Of a DNA stretch of 64,000 nucleotides, positions 1-11,570 are shown in pieces. The notes beneath the pieces were generated by a model, which had not been told where the DNA came from, made no database searches, and was given only the letters and a program-made list of their open reading frames with translations. Positions within the stretch are counted from its first letter, which is position 1; each line of letters begins with the position of its first letter. Position numbers and translations under genes: made by a program. The DNA comes from Maniola hyperantus (Eukaryota > Arthropoda > Insecta > Lepidoptera > Nymphalidae): NCBI RefSeq assembly GCF_902806685.2, contig NC_048546.1:8884534-8948533 (forward strand), written 5' to 3'.

Positions 1-289
1 CGAATTAAGCTTTTGGTTCATTGTATATCGTGGACTTCCGCAAAGTAACGCCTGCTTCTATACAACATGATATACAATGAACAAATACATTTTAAATGAA
101 CAAGATCAATATTACGGATGTCGCACCCAAAAAGTGGGGGTCTTAATTTTTTTTTTGCTATCGTATCGAGTGGTGTGTCAAATGAAAGAGGAGAACATTT
201 TGAGTTCATGAACATAAATATACTACAGCATTAAAATTTACCAAGCGACAGAAAACAATTTCACTATAATACTCTAGCGACGGAATAAT

Positions 290-397
290 GCAGCTATCTA
301 CTGGTGAAAGAATTTTCAAAATTGGTTAAGTAGTCCCAGAGATTACCCCTCTACAAACAAACTTACTTTACCTCTTTATAATATTAGTATAGATTTT
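290..397 (+). repeat. Fragment of a short interspersed repeat
   Basis: Runs from a CAGCTATCTACTGG-like start through CAAACAAACTTACTT to TATAATATTAGTATAGAT, the 3' end style shared by family A repeats. Boundaries are approximate. Confidence 0.45.
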
Positions 398-798
398 AGC
401 GTCTATTTAGACGATCGTAGTCGAGTTTAGTTTTCAACTTTTTCTTGTTTGTAAGTAGAGTCGAGGCGAGGTGAAGCGAGGCGATGAAACCGAAGGCTGT
501 GCGCAATAAATCAACGCGGTACGACTGTATTTCTTTCGTAATCAGCTCATATCGGTGCTTGCGGTTGTGCCCGCCTAATTATTGTCGACTTTTACGATCG
601 CCGTAACGAGATTTCACTTGGAGCCAATCACGATTTTACGGCGCTGTTGTTGACTTTTTAATTATTGTTTCCTTTATAGAAATAACTTTTACCGCAAACA
701 ATCGTAGATGGCATTAATAGCTCTCTGTCGAACCGATTGATGGTCGAAGCTTTTGCATATAATACCTACTGAATTTTTCATTAGTTATCTTTTAAATC
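398..798. other. No gene seen
   Basis: AT-rich DNA with a slightly GC-richer patch at about 440-650. I see no splice-framed coding sequence, RNA gene or clear repeat. The first 289 bases of the window are similar. Confidence 0.5.
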
Positions 799-1246
799 TA
801 AATATGTATCTATATATTAGGAAAAGGTGACTGACTGTCTGACTGACTTATCTATCAACGTACAGCTTAAAGTACTGGACGAATCGGGCGGAAGTTTGGT
901 ATGCAGATAGCTATTAGGTATGACGTAGGCTTCCGCTAAGAAAGGATTTTTGAAAATTCAACCCATAAGGGGGTGAAATAGGGAGTTGAAATTTGTGTAG
1001 TCCACGCAGACGAAGTCGCGAGCATAAGCTAGTAGGTATATAAAACGAAAAGCTGACTGACTGACTGATCTATCAACGCACAGCTCAAACTAAGGAACAG
1101 GTCGGGCTTAAATTCGGCATGTAGATAGCTAATTTGACGTAGACATCTGCTAAGAAAGGATTTTTGAAAATTCAGCCTCAAAGGGAGTAAAATAGGAGTT
1201 TGAAATTTGTGTAGTCCACGCAGGCGAAGTCGCGCGCATAAGCTTG
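799..1246 (+). repeat. Two tandem copies of repeat family B
   Basis: Two direct copies of about 220 bp sit back to back (799-1033 and 1034-1246). Each begins with TATATA then GACTGACTGA, passes ATCTATCAACG, GGATTTTTGAAAATTCA and GTGTAGTCCACGCAG, and ends near GCATAAGCT. Other copies in the window are at 14630, 34945, 59325 (minus) and 59953 (minus). Confidence 0.75.
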
Positions 1247-1276
1247 TAAAAGCAATAGTATGAAGTATGGTGTATT

Positions 1277-1470
1277 AATCATCATCATAATCGTTATCGT
1301 CAACTCTTCGCCGGCACACTGTTACACGAGTCTCCTCTCAGAATGAGAAAGGTTTGACCATAATTCACTACGCTGACCAAGTGCGGATTGGCAGACTTCA
1401 CACACCTTTGAATACATTATGGAGAACTCACAGGTATGCAGGTTTCCTCACGGTGTTTTTCGATATTTAA
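1277..1470 (+). repeat. Lepidopteran interspersed repeat (ATCATCATC...CAGGTTTCCTCACG)
   Basis: Contains CAAGTGCGGATTGGCAGAC, CTTCACACACCTTTG and GCAGGTTTCCTCACGGTG, a core I recognise from memory as a common moth and butterfly repeat. Shorter relatives occur at 31953-31995 and 58528-58632. Confidence 0.6.
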
Positions 1471-1628
1471 TAGGCTACTTGACTCATATCTAATTTCGTC
1501 CAATAAATGATTATTTATTATAGTATTTTGCTTAAGACAACGAAATATATCAATAACAATTATTAAAAACGCAGGATGGATATATAAATCCAATTTAAAA
1601 AAATACAGTTTTTATTTTTATTTGAAAC

Positions 1629-1848
1629 GCAGAAAACGCTGTCAGCCATGATGTGACGTCATTAAATATGTAAACAAAGAAATGTCATCCCTATGTCACG
1701 CGGGGACTAACGTAGTATCCATATATATAAAATTTCAAGTCCTGACTAACTTATATATCAACTTTAATGTTATGCTGTTGTTTACAAATGCATGACGTCA
1801 GATCACAGATAATCTATCGGCCAAACATGGCCGACAGTGTTTTCACCT
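1629..1848. mobile_element. Foldback MITE
   Basis: Outer arms GAAAACGCTGTCAGCCATG (1632-1650) and CATGGCCGACAGTGTTTTC (1826-1844) pair with two mismatches in 19. Inner arms pair TGACGTCATT...GTAAACAA (1654-1677) with TTGTTTACAAATGC...GACGTCA (1778-1800). No coding capacity. Confidence 0.65.
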
Positions 1849-1974
1849 GTCTAAGAAAAATATATTTTTAAATTAAAGTTTTACGGTTTTTAGGGCGCAA
1901 AAAAATATAGTGTTAATTTTTTTGATCTAATAGGACAAATATTAACCATTTAAGACCTACTTAAAAAAAGTGTC

Positions 1975-2100
1975 AACTAGCCTATTGCGTAAAACGTACA
2001 TGATTCCAAAAAGTTGAGAATAATTCCAAAGAGGTGCGGGATCGAACCCCCACCTTAATCACTAGGAGGCTCTTAATCGCTAGGCTATCATCGCCCCTCA
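1975..2100 (-). mobile_element. tRNA-headed SINE fragment
   Basis: Minus strand opens with GGGGCGATGATAGCC, carries an A-box-like TAGCCTAGCGA and a B box GGTTCGATCCC about 50 bases on, followed by CCGCACCTCT. This is the tRNA-like head of a SINE; the body is degenerate and its tail runs into the foldback element below 1900. Confidence 0.6.
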
Positions 2101-2148
2101 GTTGATGTTACACTACATTAACTTTTTAAGATTCGATTTTATAACTAT

Positions 2149-2361
2149 ACTAGATGATATTCGCGACTTCGTCCGCGTGGATTTAGGTTTTGTAAACTCC
2201 CGTGGGAACTCTTTGGTTTTCCGGGATAAAAGTAGCCTATGTCCTTCCCCGGTATGCAAGCTATCTCTGTACCAAATTTTGTCAATATTTGAACGAATGG
2301 GCCGTGAAAGGCCAGCAGACAGACATACACACTTTCTCAATTATAATATTAGTATGGATTG
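2149..2361 (+). repeat. Repeat family A copy, near full length
   Basis: Starts ACTAGATGATATTCGCGAC, passes CGTCCGCGTGGATTTAGG, CCGTGGGAACTCTTTGG, GATAAAAGTAGCCTATG and GCAAGCTATCTCTGTACC, and ends TTATAATATTAGTATGGAT. Small ORFs over it on both strands are shadows of the repeat. Confidence 0.75.
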
Positions 2362-2932
2362 ATAAAATAATTCGAGTTGTATAAAAGTGATCGTGTCTAA
2401 TTGATATTTTTTGAACACAATCTGTAAAACCGTTTAAGTGTTAACGGTTTTCCCCAATTGGATATATTATATTTAAACTGGGGTTTTAAATAGTATTATT
2501 TGCATAATAAAAACTTAAAATTGATAAAAACTCATCAGACATTCACCATTTTGAATGGGACCCGACCTTATTTACGATCGTATCAACCAATGCTAGCTAC
2601 TCTTGACCATGTCGGCGTCTGTATGGTTTATATGTTTAGGAATCTGAATTTCTTATCTGTGATATTAACATATTGATTATGCTTCTCGTATTGATGTGCG
2701 ATAGACAAGACGGTTTGAACCGATACTTGATGTCCACGCATGGGCATTTGACGTTTGGTGACATCGATCTGATATCGTTTTCTGAAGAGAGCGGCCTGGA
2801 TTACACATTGTGAAATTATTTTTTGAAACTTTTTTATACCTTGTTGTTTGGTAAAACAGGGTTAAGGTTTGTATAGACGCATGCGTTACTTGCGGAGTCC
2901 ATGATACACAAGAAACCAAAAGCTTTATTTGC
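2362..2932. other. No gene seen
   Basis: AT-rich DNA. The minus-strand open frame at about 2677-2919 has no recognisable domain and no splice support. Confidence 0.45.
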
Positions 2933-3155
2933 TATTAGTTGATGCCCGCGACTTCGTTCGCGTGGATTTAGGGTTTTGTAATTCCCGTGGGAACTCTTTG
3001 ATTTTTCGGGACAAAAAGTAGCCTATGTCACTCTCCAGGTCTTTAACTATAACCATGCAAAAAATCACGTCTATCCGTTGCTCCGTTGTGACGTGATTGA
3101 AAGACAAACCAACAAACAAACACACTTTTGTCTTTATTATATTATGGGTAGCAAT
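2933..3155 (+). repeat. Repeat family A, second subtype
   Basis: Shares the GATGCCCGCGACTTCG start and the GTGGGAACTCTTTGATTTT core with other family A copies, but the second half reads ACTCTCCAGGTCTTTAACT, GTTGCTCCGTTGTGACGTG and GACAAACCAACAAACAAAC and ends ATTATGGGTAG. Copies of this subtype lie at 6437 (minus), 20640 and 52657. Confidence 0.7.
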
Positions 3156-3177
3156 AATCTGCTGAAACAGACAAATC

Positions 3178-3350
3178 TGTAGGTATGTAAAGCATGCTAT
3201 ATGCACCGCCCGGCCCTCCCACTGCTAAGCATGCAGGAAAACCACCAAGCAAGCAATACGCACCACCACCACGCAGCACCACACAAATCCCAGAATACAC
3301 TCGACGCACGTTTCGCCCTGACACCGGAGCATCCTCAGGAGATGTATTCC
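3178..3350 (-). repeat. Interspersed repeat fragment (GGGCGAAACGTGCGTCGAGTG)
   Basis: Minus strand reads GGGCGAAACGTGCGTCGAG, then a GTGGTGGTG-rich stretch and GGGAGGGCCGGGCGGTGC. I recognise this as a common lepidopteran repeat, class not certain. ORFs on both strands here come from its GC-rich body. Confidence 0.5.
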
Positions 3351-3489
3351 TTACAATTCACAATTGCAACCAAATTTTGGTCAGGGAGTATACTGGCATT
3401 GCACTCGCATTAAAATATTTAATTACTAGCGACTGCCTCGTGGCTTAGCTCGGCGAACATGTATCCTCTTTATTTCCTATCTAGTGGGG

Positions 3490-3600
3490 ATTTTGAAAAA
3501 TTCGGCCTGATTTATAAAGCCAACCTTTGTGCAAAATTTCAGCTTTCTAAGTTCAAAAGTTTGGGCTGAGCATTTATGAGTCGTGAGTCGGGACTTTTTA
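3490..3600 (+). repeat. Repeat family C fragment
   Basis: Contains TTATAAAGCCAACCTTTGTG, GCAAAATTTCAGCTTTCTA and GTTTGGGCTGAGCATTTATG, matching the repeats at 19000-19265 and, in the opposite orientation, 38605-38795 and 44890-45080. Confidence 0.55.
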
Positions 3601-4829
3601 TATTACATATGTACCTATTGATAAACGGATTATATCATACCGTAAAATCAAAAGCGACTTAAACGTATGCAACCTTCTTCACAAATTTTTTATTCCTGCT
3701 CTGCTAAAACACGACAAACTTATTGGAACATACTACATATTATATCATTAGAACAAAAGTTCGAGGCTTAATAGAAAAACCGGCATCCTCAAAAAACAAT
3801 TTAGAAAGTTTCACAGTTAATTTGTTCCAACACTACGCACCGTGTCTTTTGAGCCGATCGAGTTATCTCCGAATCTGGCCAGGAGATGTTAGAGATATCG
3901 TCATCCAATGTCGAGGTGTCTGGACATTAGGAGCGTAAGCAATTTGTCAAGTTCGATGTTCGTTTTGTTAACGGTACCGTGCTCGCTCATACGTGCCCAG
4001 CGGCTGGGAGATCACTCTTGTACCTACGAACCACATACACGCTACACGTATGTGGTACCCTACTGTAGTTATTAGTTTGAGGAAAGGAAGTATGCTTTGT
4101 TTCGTTATTGATTATAACGGAATATTGAATCTATACGCGTGATTTTCTCTATTTAGTAATTTCCGTGTATCATTGAAAAATAACTACAATTTCAAAAGCT
4201 CACACTTGACGATAAAAAAGTTATGCTGTCAAAATGGAATGCGTTAAACTTGTAAAAAACCTGTGACTTTTTTTTGTTAGTTTACTTTTTCAATATCCAA
4301 GTACTAATAGGAAGAAGACCTTTGTAAATAATAAGTTACTATGGCGAAAAACAATATTGGAGGCAATACTACCTACCCATAAGGCGGATCAGCAAAACTT
4401 TTGCCTAAATGGTTTTCTTATAACTATCGGTATTGGCTATTTTCCCGTCTATAATGAGATAGTGACACAACTGACTACTGAGACCCAGATAAATAAATGC
4501 TTATGAAACAAAATTGTAGCGGTTAATGCTTACGAATGATATCCTCTTTAGATTATTTAATAACTTTGTTAATAACCTTTATATCAGAGCAATGGTCGAT
4601 TTTATTCCTGCTTCATTTAATTCACATGCGGTGATGCATTTATCTCAATTAGTTTCGAAAAGGTAATTTATATTTGGCGGACATAATTTAAGATACTCTT
4701 TTATTTATCGACCAATTTGCTGAGCGTTATTCATATATTTCCGAGTTAAAACGACCTGCAAAACTCATCGGTACCGGGGTAACCTTTTGACAATTTATGA
4801 AGCAATCAGGGTTTCTTTTCTCGTGTTTA
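3601..4829. other. No gene seen
   Basis: AT-rich intergenic DNA. Several open frames of up to about 70 codons occur (for example 3723-3938 plus), none with domains, splice context or biased composition. Confidence 0.45.
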
Positions 4830-5090
4830 TTTGGGAAATTATTTATTTTATCTCGACGATGTTGCTCGAAATTGTTTTGGAGGTTGTTTAATATTCATTG
4901 ATCTCATCTCACGATTTGTTTACGCCGATGAGCGTAGGCGCCGAAGCAGAGGCCAAAATTAAAAGGCATCTTTCCAACGCCTCTGCTGGTTGGCTGGCTC
5001 GGCAACCGGTCCGAGCACCCTGGGGCTTCACGAGGTGTGAATATGGTACCTGCTATTTGTACCGTTGCTTGTACATTGACAGTTTTAATT
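4830..5090. other. GC-richer island without recognisable repeats
   Basis: About 260 bp markedly GC-richer than its surroundings, with no terminal repeats and no match to the window's repeat families. Both strands are open for about 65 codons but neither reads like a known protein. A candidate conserved non-coding or enhancer segment (inference only). Confidence 0.25.
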
Positions 5091-5715
5091 AGGCACTTTA
5101 GAAATGTTATCATCGACGATTAGTGACATAATATAGTTTGTTATGGCATCTTTATTATAGAAGACACTTTATTATGTGTGAACAAGAAACTTAACAATTA
5201 ATGACTACTGCTAGAGCTAGTATTTTTTGTTTCTATGATCAGGTATCGAATATAGAGTACCTACTATTTTATTTGGTAAAAATATACAAAATTAGATTTG
5301 CTACGGGCTACCCCGTGAAATTTATAATTTGTATAGTTATTACCATTATTGTAAAAGAAGACCAATTTATGAATCGTCGGTTCATCAAAAGAGAGTAAAT
5401 CTCGAGTAATTTGACATTCTGTATCTACGTTTTGATAGGCATTGATAATAAGGAATTTGAACAGTATTAAATTTAGATTGAGATAATTTCTCGTGTGGAA
5501 CGAAAGCAAATTGTTATTGGCGGTTTATTATATGTAGGCACATTTACGATTATTGTGCTCGATGATAGTACCTATAAAATGTGAGGAATGTTAAATAAAA
5601 GATACTTCTAACAAACGTACTAAAGAAGGAGAAGAACTAATTAAAACTTTCCTTCTGTACTAATAATTCGTTTGACTGTCAGAGTTTCGCGTCGTTAATT
5701 TTAATTAAAGAAATA
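5091..5715. other. No gene seen
   Basis: Strongly AT-rich DNA with short open frames on both strands and no recognisable feature. Confidence 0.45.
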
Positions 5716-6107
5716 GAGAGAGAGCCAGCGTGTGCCAGACCTTCGTTATTTTATAATAGCTGAAAGTTTATCTGCGTTTCGTCTCCAACACATGGTATCG
5801 TGGCAACGCCCTGCAAGAAACCCTTAAACTTTTAAGCTTTAAAGGCGTCTGGCAGGAGGTTGCTACGTTAATAAGTGTTTGGCAAGGCATGACGTGATTT
5901 CTAATTCTACTATTCCGAAGAAAATGTAAAAAAATCCACTTTATACTATGACGTAAGATTTTTTTAACCTTTTTTACCGGTTATCTTCCAAAGCCACCAT
6001 GATCCAAACTTCATAGTCGCTGATCCTTCCTCCCTGTGTTGGGGACAATACGCCGAGAAACTTTCAGATTTTATAAAATAATGAAGGTCTGGCACTCACT
6101 GTCTCTT
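5716..6107. mobile_element. Foldback MITE with arms of about 75 bp
   Basis: The left arm (5716-5795, GTGCCAGACCTTCGTTATTT then GCTGAAAGTTTATCTGCG) is complementary to the right arm (about 6030-6107, containing AATGAAGGTCTGGCACTCAC). Element size is about 390 bp with no coding potential. Confidence 0.7.
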
Positions 6108-6436
6108 AGTCCAAAACGTGGCCCGGAGTTTGTAATAATATTAAAGCATTGGAATTGGTGATCCGCTAAACTTCGACACTCTGTTCGCGGATGACCGTCC
6201 ATTCGTTTTAATTAACCCTTCCGCCCGCCGCGGGTCTCGAGTCTCGACCGGCCCAGCTATTAGAAAAGTTTAAATTTTTGTAAAATGGGAAACGCGATAA
6301 ATCAATTACGACTTGAAAACCTGCGGTAGCAATTATCTTGTAGCTTGTTTTACTTTACAATGAAAACTTTTGAAAAAATATATACTTTTCTTTATGCAAG
6401 CCTTCAATTCCTGGTTGAGTATCACTCCCTACTAGT
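6108..6436. other. No gene seen; small GC-rich patch
   Basis: A GC-richer patch at about 6165-6255 (CCGCCCGCCGCGGGTCTCG) without repeats is the only notable item. Confidence 0.4.
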
Positions 6437-6545
6437 AGGTTTGTTTGTCCTTCAGTCACGCCGCAACGTGGCAACGAATCAACGTGATTTTTTGTTTGGA
6501 TATGATTAAAGACCTGGAGAGTGGCATAGATTACTTTTTATTTCG
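6437..6545 (-). repeat. Repeat family A (second subtype), partial
   Basis: Minus strand carries the diagnostic second half: ATCTATGCCACTCTCCAG, a CACGTTGATTCGTTGCCACG-like segment, and AAGGACAAACAAACC. Confidence 0.55.
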
Positions 6546-8153
6546 TATAATCATAAAAAGTCTCCTGTCTGTCTCTACGTTGATAGGCATAATTTAGGCG
6601 TCATATTTGTGTAATTTGTATTTTTTTCTTAATTACTTTCTCCACAAAATCTTTGGTCGACTCGCACCAACCTTTCAAATGTGTTCAAGTTAAATGTTCT
6701 ATCTGTCCTTTTCTTGTCAACACTGTAATAAATTTTACAAAAAGTAATAGCAATACAAAACTTTACTGAACCAGAGTTGGAAAACAGTTTTAGGTTTGAT
6801 AATTTCTTACATCTGTATGACGGGACTTCCCATCGCTAGGCGGGTACATAAGATCTTTCCGCCCAAAAATTGCAAAACAACTATCTAACAATTGTCCCCA
6901 AATTGATGCATATAATTCTAGGGAATTATTTATCATTGCTGCCAAATAAAGTAAGCCAACAAGAACATAATGTTGTGAGAAGAATGGACTTTTTGTTGAT
7001 AGATAACGCAACGCAATGTAGCAGCTAATTTTTCCCTCTCATCTAAATCTTTAGCCGTTGTTCCTAATTCTGTCCGCGTATCTCCCCTCGTCCACGCATT
7101 CATCTCGTTCGTCGTGTCTTGATTAAGACTCGCCGTGATGTATTTACGCCGTGCTGACGTAATGGAAAGACATACGTCAAAGTGTCTACCTTATTTGTTC
7201 CTAGATTGGCTCAATGGTGCCAATATAGTAATTTCTTTTTTGACCGAGGGAGGTCGAAAATGCCCATCCTTTGGGTCTGCTTTAGAAGAACGGTTAAATG
7301 TTAGAGCATTAAAAGCACAACTCAACGGTATAAAATTAGACAGATATGGTGGTCGTATCTTTTATGTATTCGGCTATGTAGATTGTGCTTAGTTATATTC
7401 GTGTTAGGTGTTCGTTACATAGAAGAAAATTTACATGTTTAGAGTTTAATGAAGACTTTCACTCTCGTAGTTTATCAAGTTACAGATAAATTTTAATGAA
7501 TAAACCACCTGCAAAAGCATTTCCAATTAAATTAAATGATAGCGTTGAATAACTCAGCCCAAATCATTTCTTATCTACAATGTAAGGCCATTTGCATGCA
7601 AATAATATTACTTAGCGTTAATTTATCGCTCTTTTGCTCCCGTCAGGGTCAAATATTTTAACTAGTTATCTCAAGAGCGAGCTTATTTAGGTTATTGTTA
7701 AATTCTCGATTAAATACTCAATTAGTTTAGTCAAGTTACGCAATCTATTATGTATATTGTATCGTATGGTAGCTAAATTGAATTTTGTATGATGTTTAAT
7801 TTTATGGAAGTAATATCATGAATTTTATGGCATTGCGGTCTGATCGAAATGAGGTATCTAGTTTTAGCACTTATAATTTTCTTATGAGTTGTATCAACGG
7901 AAATCTTTACTTAGAATAGGTAATTTCCTATATTGTTTCAACAACTCTTGTTGGTTCTTAAGTTGTACTGTTGAAGCAGAGAGCCTGTCAATGGTTTCTA
8001 ATTCTGTAGGTACCAGGTACATTCTGTATTAATTTCGTAACATTTTTTGTGATTCATACCTAATTAGTTTGCTACAAGCCTCTATCAACTGTATATTTCT
8101 TCAAATCAAACCAATTACGATGTTGCTTGTCCATTAAGCCATGATTTATGCAG
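6546..8153. other. No gene seen
   Basis: AT-rich intergenic DNA. The plus-strand frame at 7135-7392 (85 codons) shows no domain and no splice sites that would support it. Confidence 0.4.
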
Positions 8154-8382
8154 AACTAGCTGTTGATACCCGCGATTTCGTCGGCGTGAATTTAGACTTT
8201 TTAAATATCTCGTGGAAACTATGTTTTTCCTGGATAAAATGTGTCATGTGTCCATCACCCGGGTGCAAGCTATCTCTATCTCCTTGCCGAATTTTGAAAA
8301 AATCAGTTCAGCCTAGTTTTTAAGGCTTGAAAAGGTAACAAACAGACAGATTACTTTCGTATTCATAATATTAGTATGGATT
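8154..8382 (+). repeat. Repeat family A copy, diverged
   Basis: ACTAGCTGTTGATACCCGCG start, TTTTTCCTGGATAAAATGTG and GGGTGCAAGCTATCTC core, end TCATAATATTAGTATGGAT. Confidence 0.7.
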
Positions 8383-9477
8383 TAATTTGGTTTCATTCAT
8401 AATGACGCCATGCTCTAGCATCGATCGATGATCTTGATTAAATTAAGTATTATTTATGAGCTATAAAAATAAACTTAGCTAAAACATATAAGTGATTGGT
8501 AGTCTTTTCGGATCAATTAATAAGTCGATCGATTCCGATGACCTTGTCGTAATCAATATAAATTAGAACCAGTAAAGTTTATTGATCTTTAGGAATGGGC
8601 AAAAACCAGATCAACTTCTTTTTGTTATAAATAAAAATCATATTATGTAATGGTACATATAGGTTTATATAACTTTGTAAACGGGGGCATATAGAATATC
8701 AGTTTTAAAATATATCCGTATGATGCTAAAGTACTTGAAAGTTTAGGACGGGACAGCTGCTAAATGAATGAGTTCACTTTTGGTATTTATTTGTTTTATT
8801 TTATTAATCTTATAGAATGTACATGGCATTATTTCCGTTACGTTCAGTGCCACAAAAACACAGTCGGTTTTACTGGGCACATATTATTTTTCTGGCTATG
8901 GTAAAAACGATATATCTACCATGTACCTATTCCTTAAAAGTTGGAAATACACCCTAAATTCTAAGGAATAAAGCAAACAAAGCAATGGTGCCAAAATGAC
9001 AGCAGGGGTCAAGCTATAATAGTGAACGGTTGGCTCGTTGTAGTATAGACAGTTTGACTTTACTTGACTGCTGCTCAAATGCGGCAATATCACTAAGTGT
9101 GGATTCGTGGTAAAGTTTCTATTGTGAAAGAATGGCTGGTAGCCGCCGCGCTCATTATTTCGAATGAATTGCCGAAGCGCGTAATGGCGGCGCTCCTGCT
9201 TACATGGCAAATTATATACCGGACGATGTCATTGTGATAAATAATTCTCGCTCGCCCAACGCCGTAAATAGTGAGGAGGCAATTATTTGTGTATTTAAAT
9301 AAAATTATTTTTAACACACAGAAATGGCCCCGCAAATTACGCCTCCCGACTACGTTACGTCCGTTTGGACAGTTTAAATTTGCGGTTGATACCTCGAAAT
9401 CAGGATAATGAATTCTCTTTACACCCAGATGTACGAGTACAATGCGTACTATACGTGCGTATTTTTGTTGTTAATGG
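8383..9477. other. No gene seen
   Basis: AT-rich DNA. The minus-strand frames at 8896-9210 and 9093-9335 overlap in different phases and show no family signature. Confidence 0.4.
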
Positions 9478-9756
9478 TTTTAAGCTTATTTCGTGGTTTA
9501 ACGACATATTTTAATGTTTTTATTTATTCATTATATGCAAACGCTTGACCACAATCACACCTGATGGAAAGTGATGATGCGGCCTAAGATGGGATGTGTT
9601 TACCTGGGAGATGGCTATTCACTCTTGTTTTAAAGATACCCGGGTTGTAATTGGTAGGAAACATATATCGTGGAAGAGTATTCCAAACCTAAATAGTAGT
9701 ATATAACGGGTACATACCACGATTAATTTTTTGTTTTTATTTGTCGATATTTCAAC
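9478..9756. mobile_element. Foldback-type element split by a LINE-tail-like insertion
   Basis: 9478-9516 repeats almost exactly the start of the foldback element at 22922 (TTTTAAGCTTATTTCGTGG then TTTAACGACATATTTTAATG). Its continuation, AACGGGTACATACCACGA and TTTATTTGTCGATATTTC, appears only at 9704-9756. The 185 bp between contain CACACCTGATGGAAAGTGATG, ATGCGGCCTAAGATGGGATG and CCCGGGTTGTAATTGG, which I recall from lepidopteran LINE 3' ends. Confidence 0.6.
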
Positions 9757-10035
9757 TCAATTGCACGGGTCGTAGTCACGACGGGTCGGGACTTATTTTA
9801 TTGTTGTTTGAAACCGTGGTTGTAGCAGCACGCGAATACAAACTTTGGTACCACACATGAATATACTAACTACCTCCTTACCTACTCTGTGACACAGGTA
9901 TGCAATTTCATGACGTACAGTTATTGTAAAATTAAAATTAAAACCACCGCCGACCCAGGACTAAAATATGTGAAAAGAAAGATAAATCGTCTATTTTCTA
10001 AATTGTGCCAATTCACTTTAAACCTAAGGGTTGGT

Positions 10036-10112
10036 TATCCCGGCGAATTTTCCACTTGAGGATTAAAGCCTTTCTGGCTCAAGCCTCAAGCAGAAGAAGC
10101 GCCGGAATAAGC
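10036..10112. repeat. Small inverted repeat
   Basis: TCCCGGCGAATTTTCCACTTG pairs imperfectly with CAAGCAGAAGAAGCGCCGGAA across a short interior that itself contains CTTGAGG and CCTCAAG. Probably the remnant of a foldback element. Confidence 0.45.
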
Positions 10113-10180
10113 TGTGTCATGTGTGGCACTACCCCAATGTTTGTGGGTCCAAATTAATTGATAAACCGGATAACCTGTTA

Positions 10181-10345
10181 CAGTAAGTAATGTACATCAT
10201 CCTTTAGAAGGAGATAGCAGATTTGCAGAGCGTTGTCTCTGTCGTTGAGACCGACAAAACGTCATTTAGGTATGAGTGACAGAGACAACGATCTACAAAG
10301 CCGAAATATCATTCTAAAGGCCGATGTACATTACTTTCTGCCGCT
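10181..10345 (-). mobile_element. Foldback MITE, copy 1 of 2
   Basis: About 165 bp. In reverse orientation it matches the copy at 23808-23977: AAAGTAATGTACATCGGCC, TGTCTCTGTCACTCATACCT, GACGTTTTGTCGGTCTCAA and GTACATTACTT occur in the same order. The open frame over it on the plus strand is a shadow. Confidence 0.7.
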
Positions 10346-10544
10346 CTTTCTGCTCCATCAGGTTTTGGTGATTACTGTCTGCAAGCCAATACTCATTACA
10401 ATCAAATTAACGAGCCCTAACATGACACGCTGTATACTGTCTTGGTTTCATCATCAGACCGATCGGTTATCATATTATCGTTAGTCTACCAAAGGAGTGG
10501 ATTAGACAAGGGGAAGTAATAAAAATATCAATTGTATGATTAAG

Positions 10545-10745
10545 ATCCGACCTGGCTTCGAAAAACTGATAATCTTCAAACGGCTGAATAGATTTTTTCA
10601 AATATAATTGAGAAATATCTCGATTAAACACGCTTTCGTATTTTAGAAAAACCGCATTCAAATCAGCCCATCCGTTGTGGTTATTAGTTATCACACAGAC
10701 ACACAAAACGGTCATACTAATAACATCCCTTCTTTTGCGTCGCGT
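10545..10745 (-). repeat. Interspersed repeat (ACGGCTGAATAGATTTT type)
   Basis: Contains CAAACGGCTGAATAGATTTT, AATCAGCCCATCCGTTG and CACACAGACACACAAAACGG, then CATCCCTTCTTTTGCGTCG, a repeat layout I know from lepidopteran genomes. The minus-strand 95-codon frame over it is not a gene. Confidence 0.5.
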
Positions 10746-11394
10746 GTTGTAATTCATATTTTTTTGATTTATATTATAGACTTACTGAAAAGTGAACATT
10801 TTACACCTCGGACTTTTAGACCAAAGAACTAGATAAAAACTGAGACTGGTGTTTGCAATTTGCAGCCATAATAGACCGCAGTCTGTGCTAGGGCTGACAA
10901 AGATCGTCGACCTTACACGATTTATAAATTTATAGTAAATAACACTATACCTACTTAGTCAATAGAAGTGTTAACTTCTTACAAATAAAATCCATTATTA
11001 ATCTAAAACGCATAAGATTAATTGCTGAATTATAGGCTCACTTAATTATCACTGTTACAATTTACTTTTATCTTAGGTCATGACGTATTATTTTATGCGG
11101 CTAATCAGCATAACCTATATCAGACCACTTACCAGTTTTTACATAGAGCGATTGCAATCTGACCTTTGCAACCCGTCAAGAAAGCTATACACATTACGAT
11201 AGATTAAACAACTATCAGATGTTAACGGTTAACTCAGAGCGACAGCTTTTTGTATTCTTTGATTCGCTGATAACAAATAAGAATAACATTTGGTCACCTT
11301 TGTAATATTATAACACCGCGCTGGCATTTCAACCCCTAGCTCCTAGCTGCTACTCAAAATTTACTTATTCACAGAAAAACCTAGTAAGCTTTTT
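10746..11394. other. No gene seen
   Basis: AT-rich DNA without a recognisable feature. Confidence 0.4.
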
Positions 11395-11570
11395 AGTAAA
11401 CTTTATGTGCGCGCTTAGGCTTTACCGCGCTTGATCGTGCCTTGCGTGCCGCCCGTCGGGCTAATACGCCGTGTCTTAGCTCTGCGGGTGTGCCTCGCGC
11501 CTAAGTTAGTATTTAAAAAAGCTCCGCCTCGGCTTTACACCCTCCGGAGTTATGTATTGTACCGGCAGCC
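11395..11570. repeat. GC-rich interspersed repeat, class uncertain
   Basis: GCGCGCTTAGGCTTTACCGC, TCGTGCCTTGCGTGCCGCC and AAGCTCCGCCTCGGCTTTAC stand out from AT-rich flanks and resemble a lepidopteran repeat I have seen before. I could not align it to another copy here. Confidence 0.35.

Noticed and set aside
799..1246. CRISPR-like or satellite direct repeats
   Set aside because: Just two adjacent copies of a dispersed repeat, not a regular array with unique spacers.
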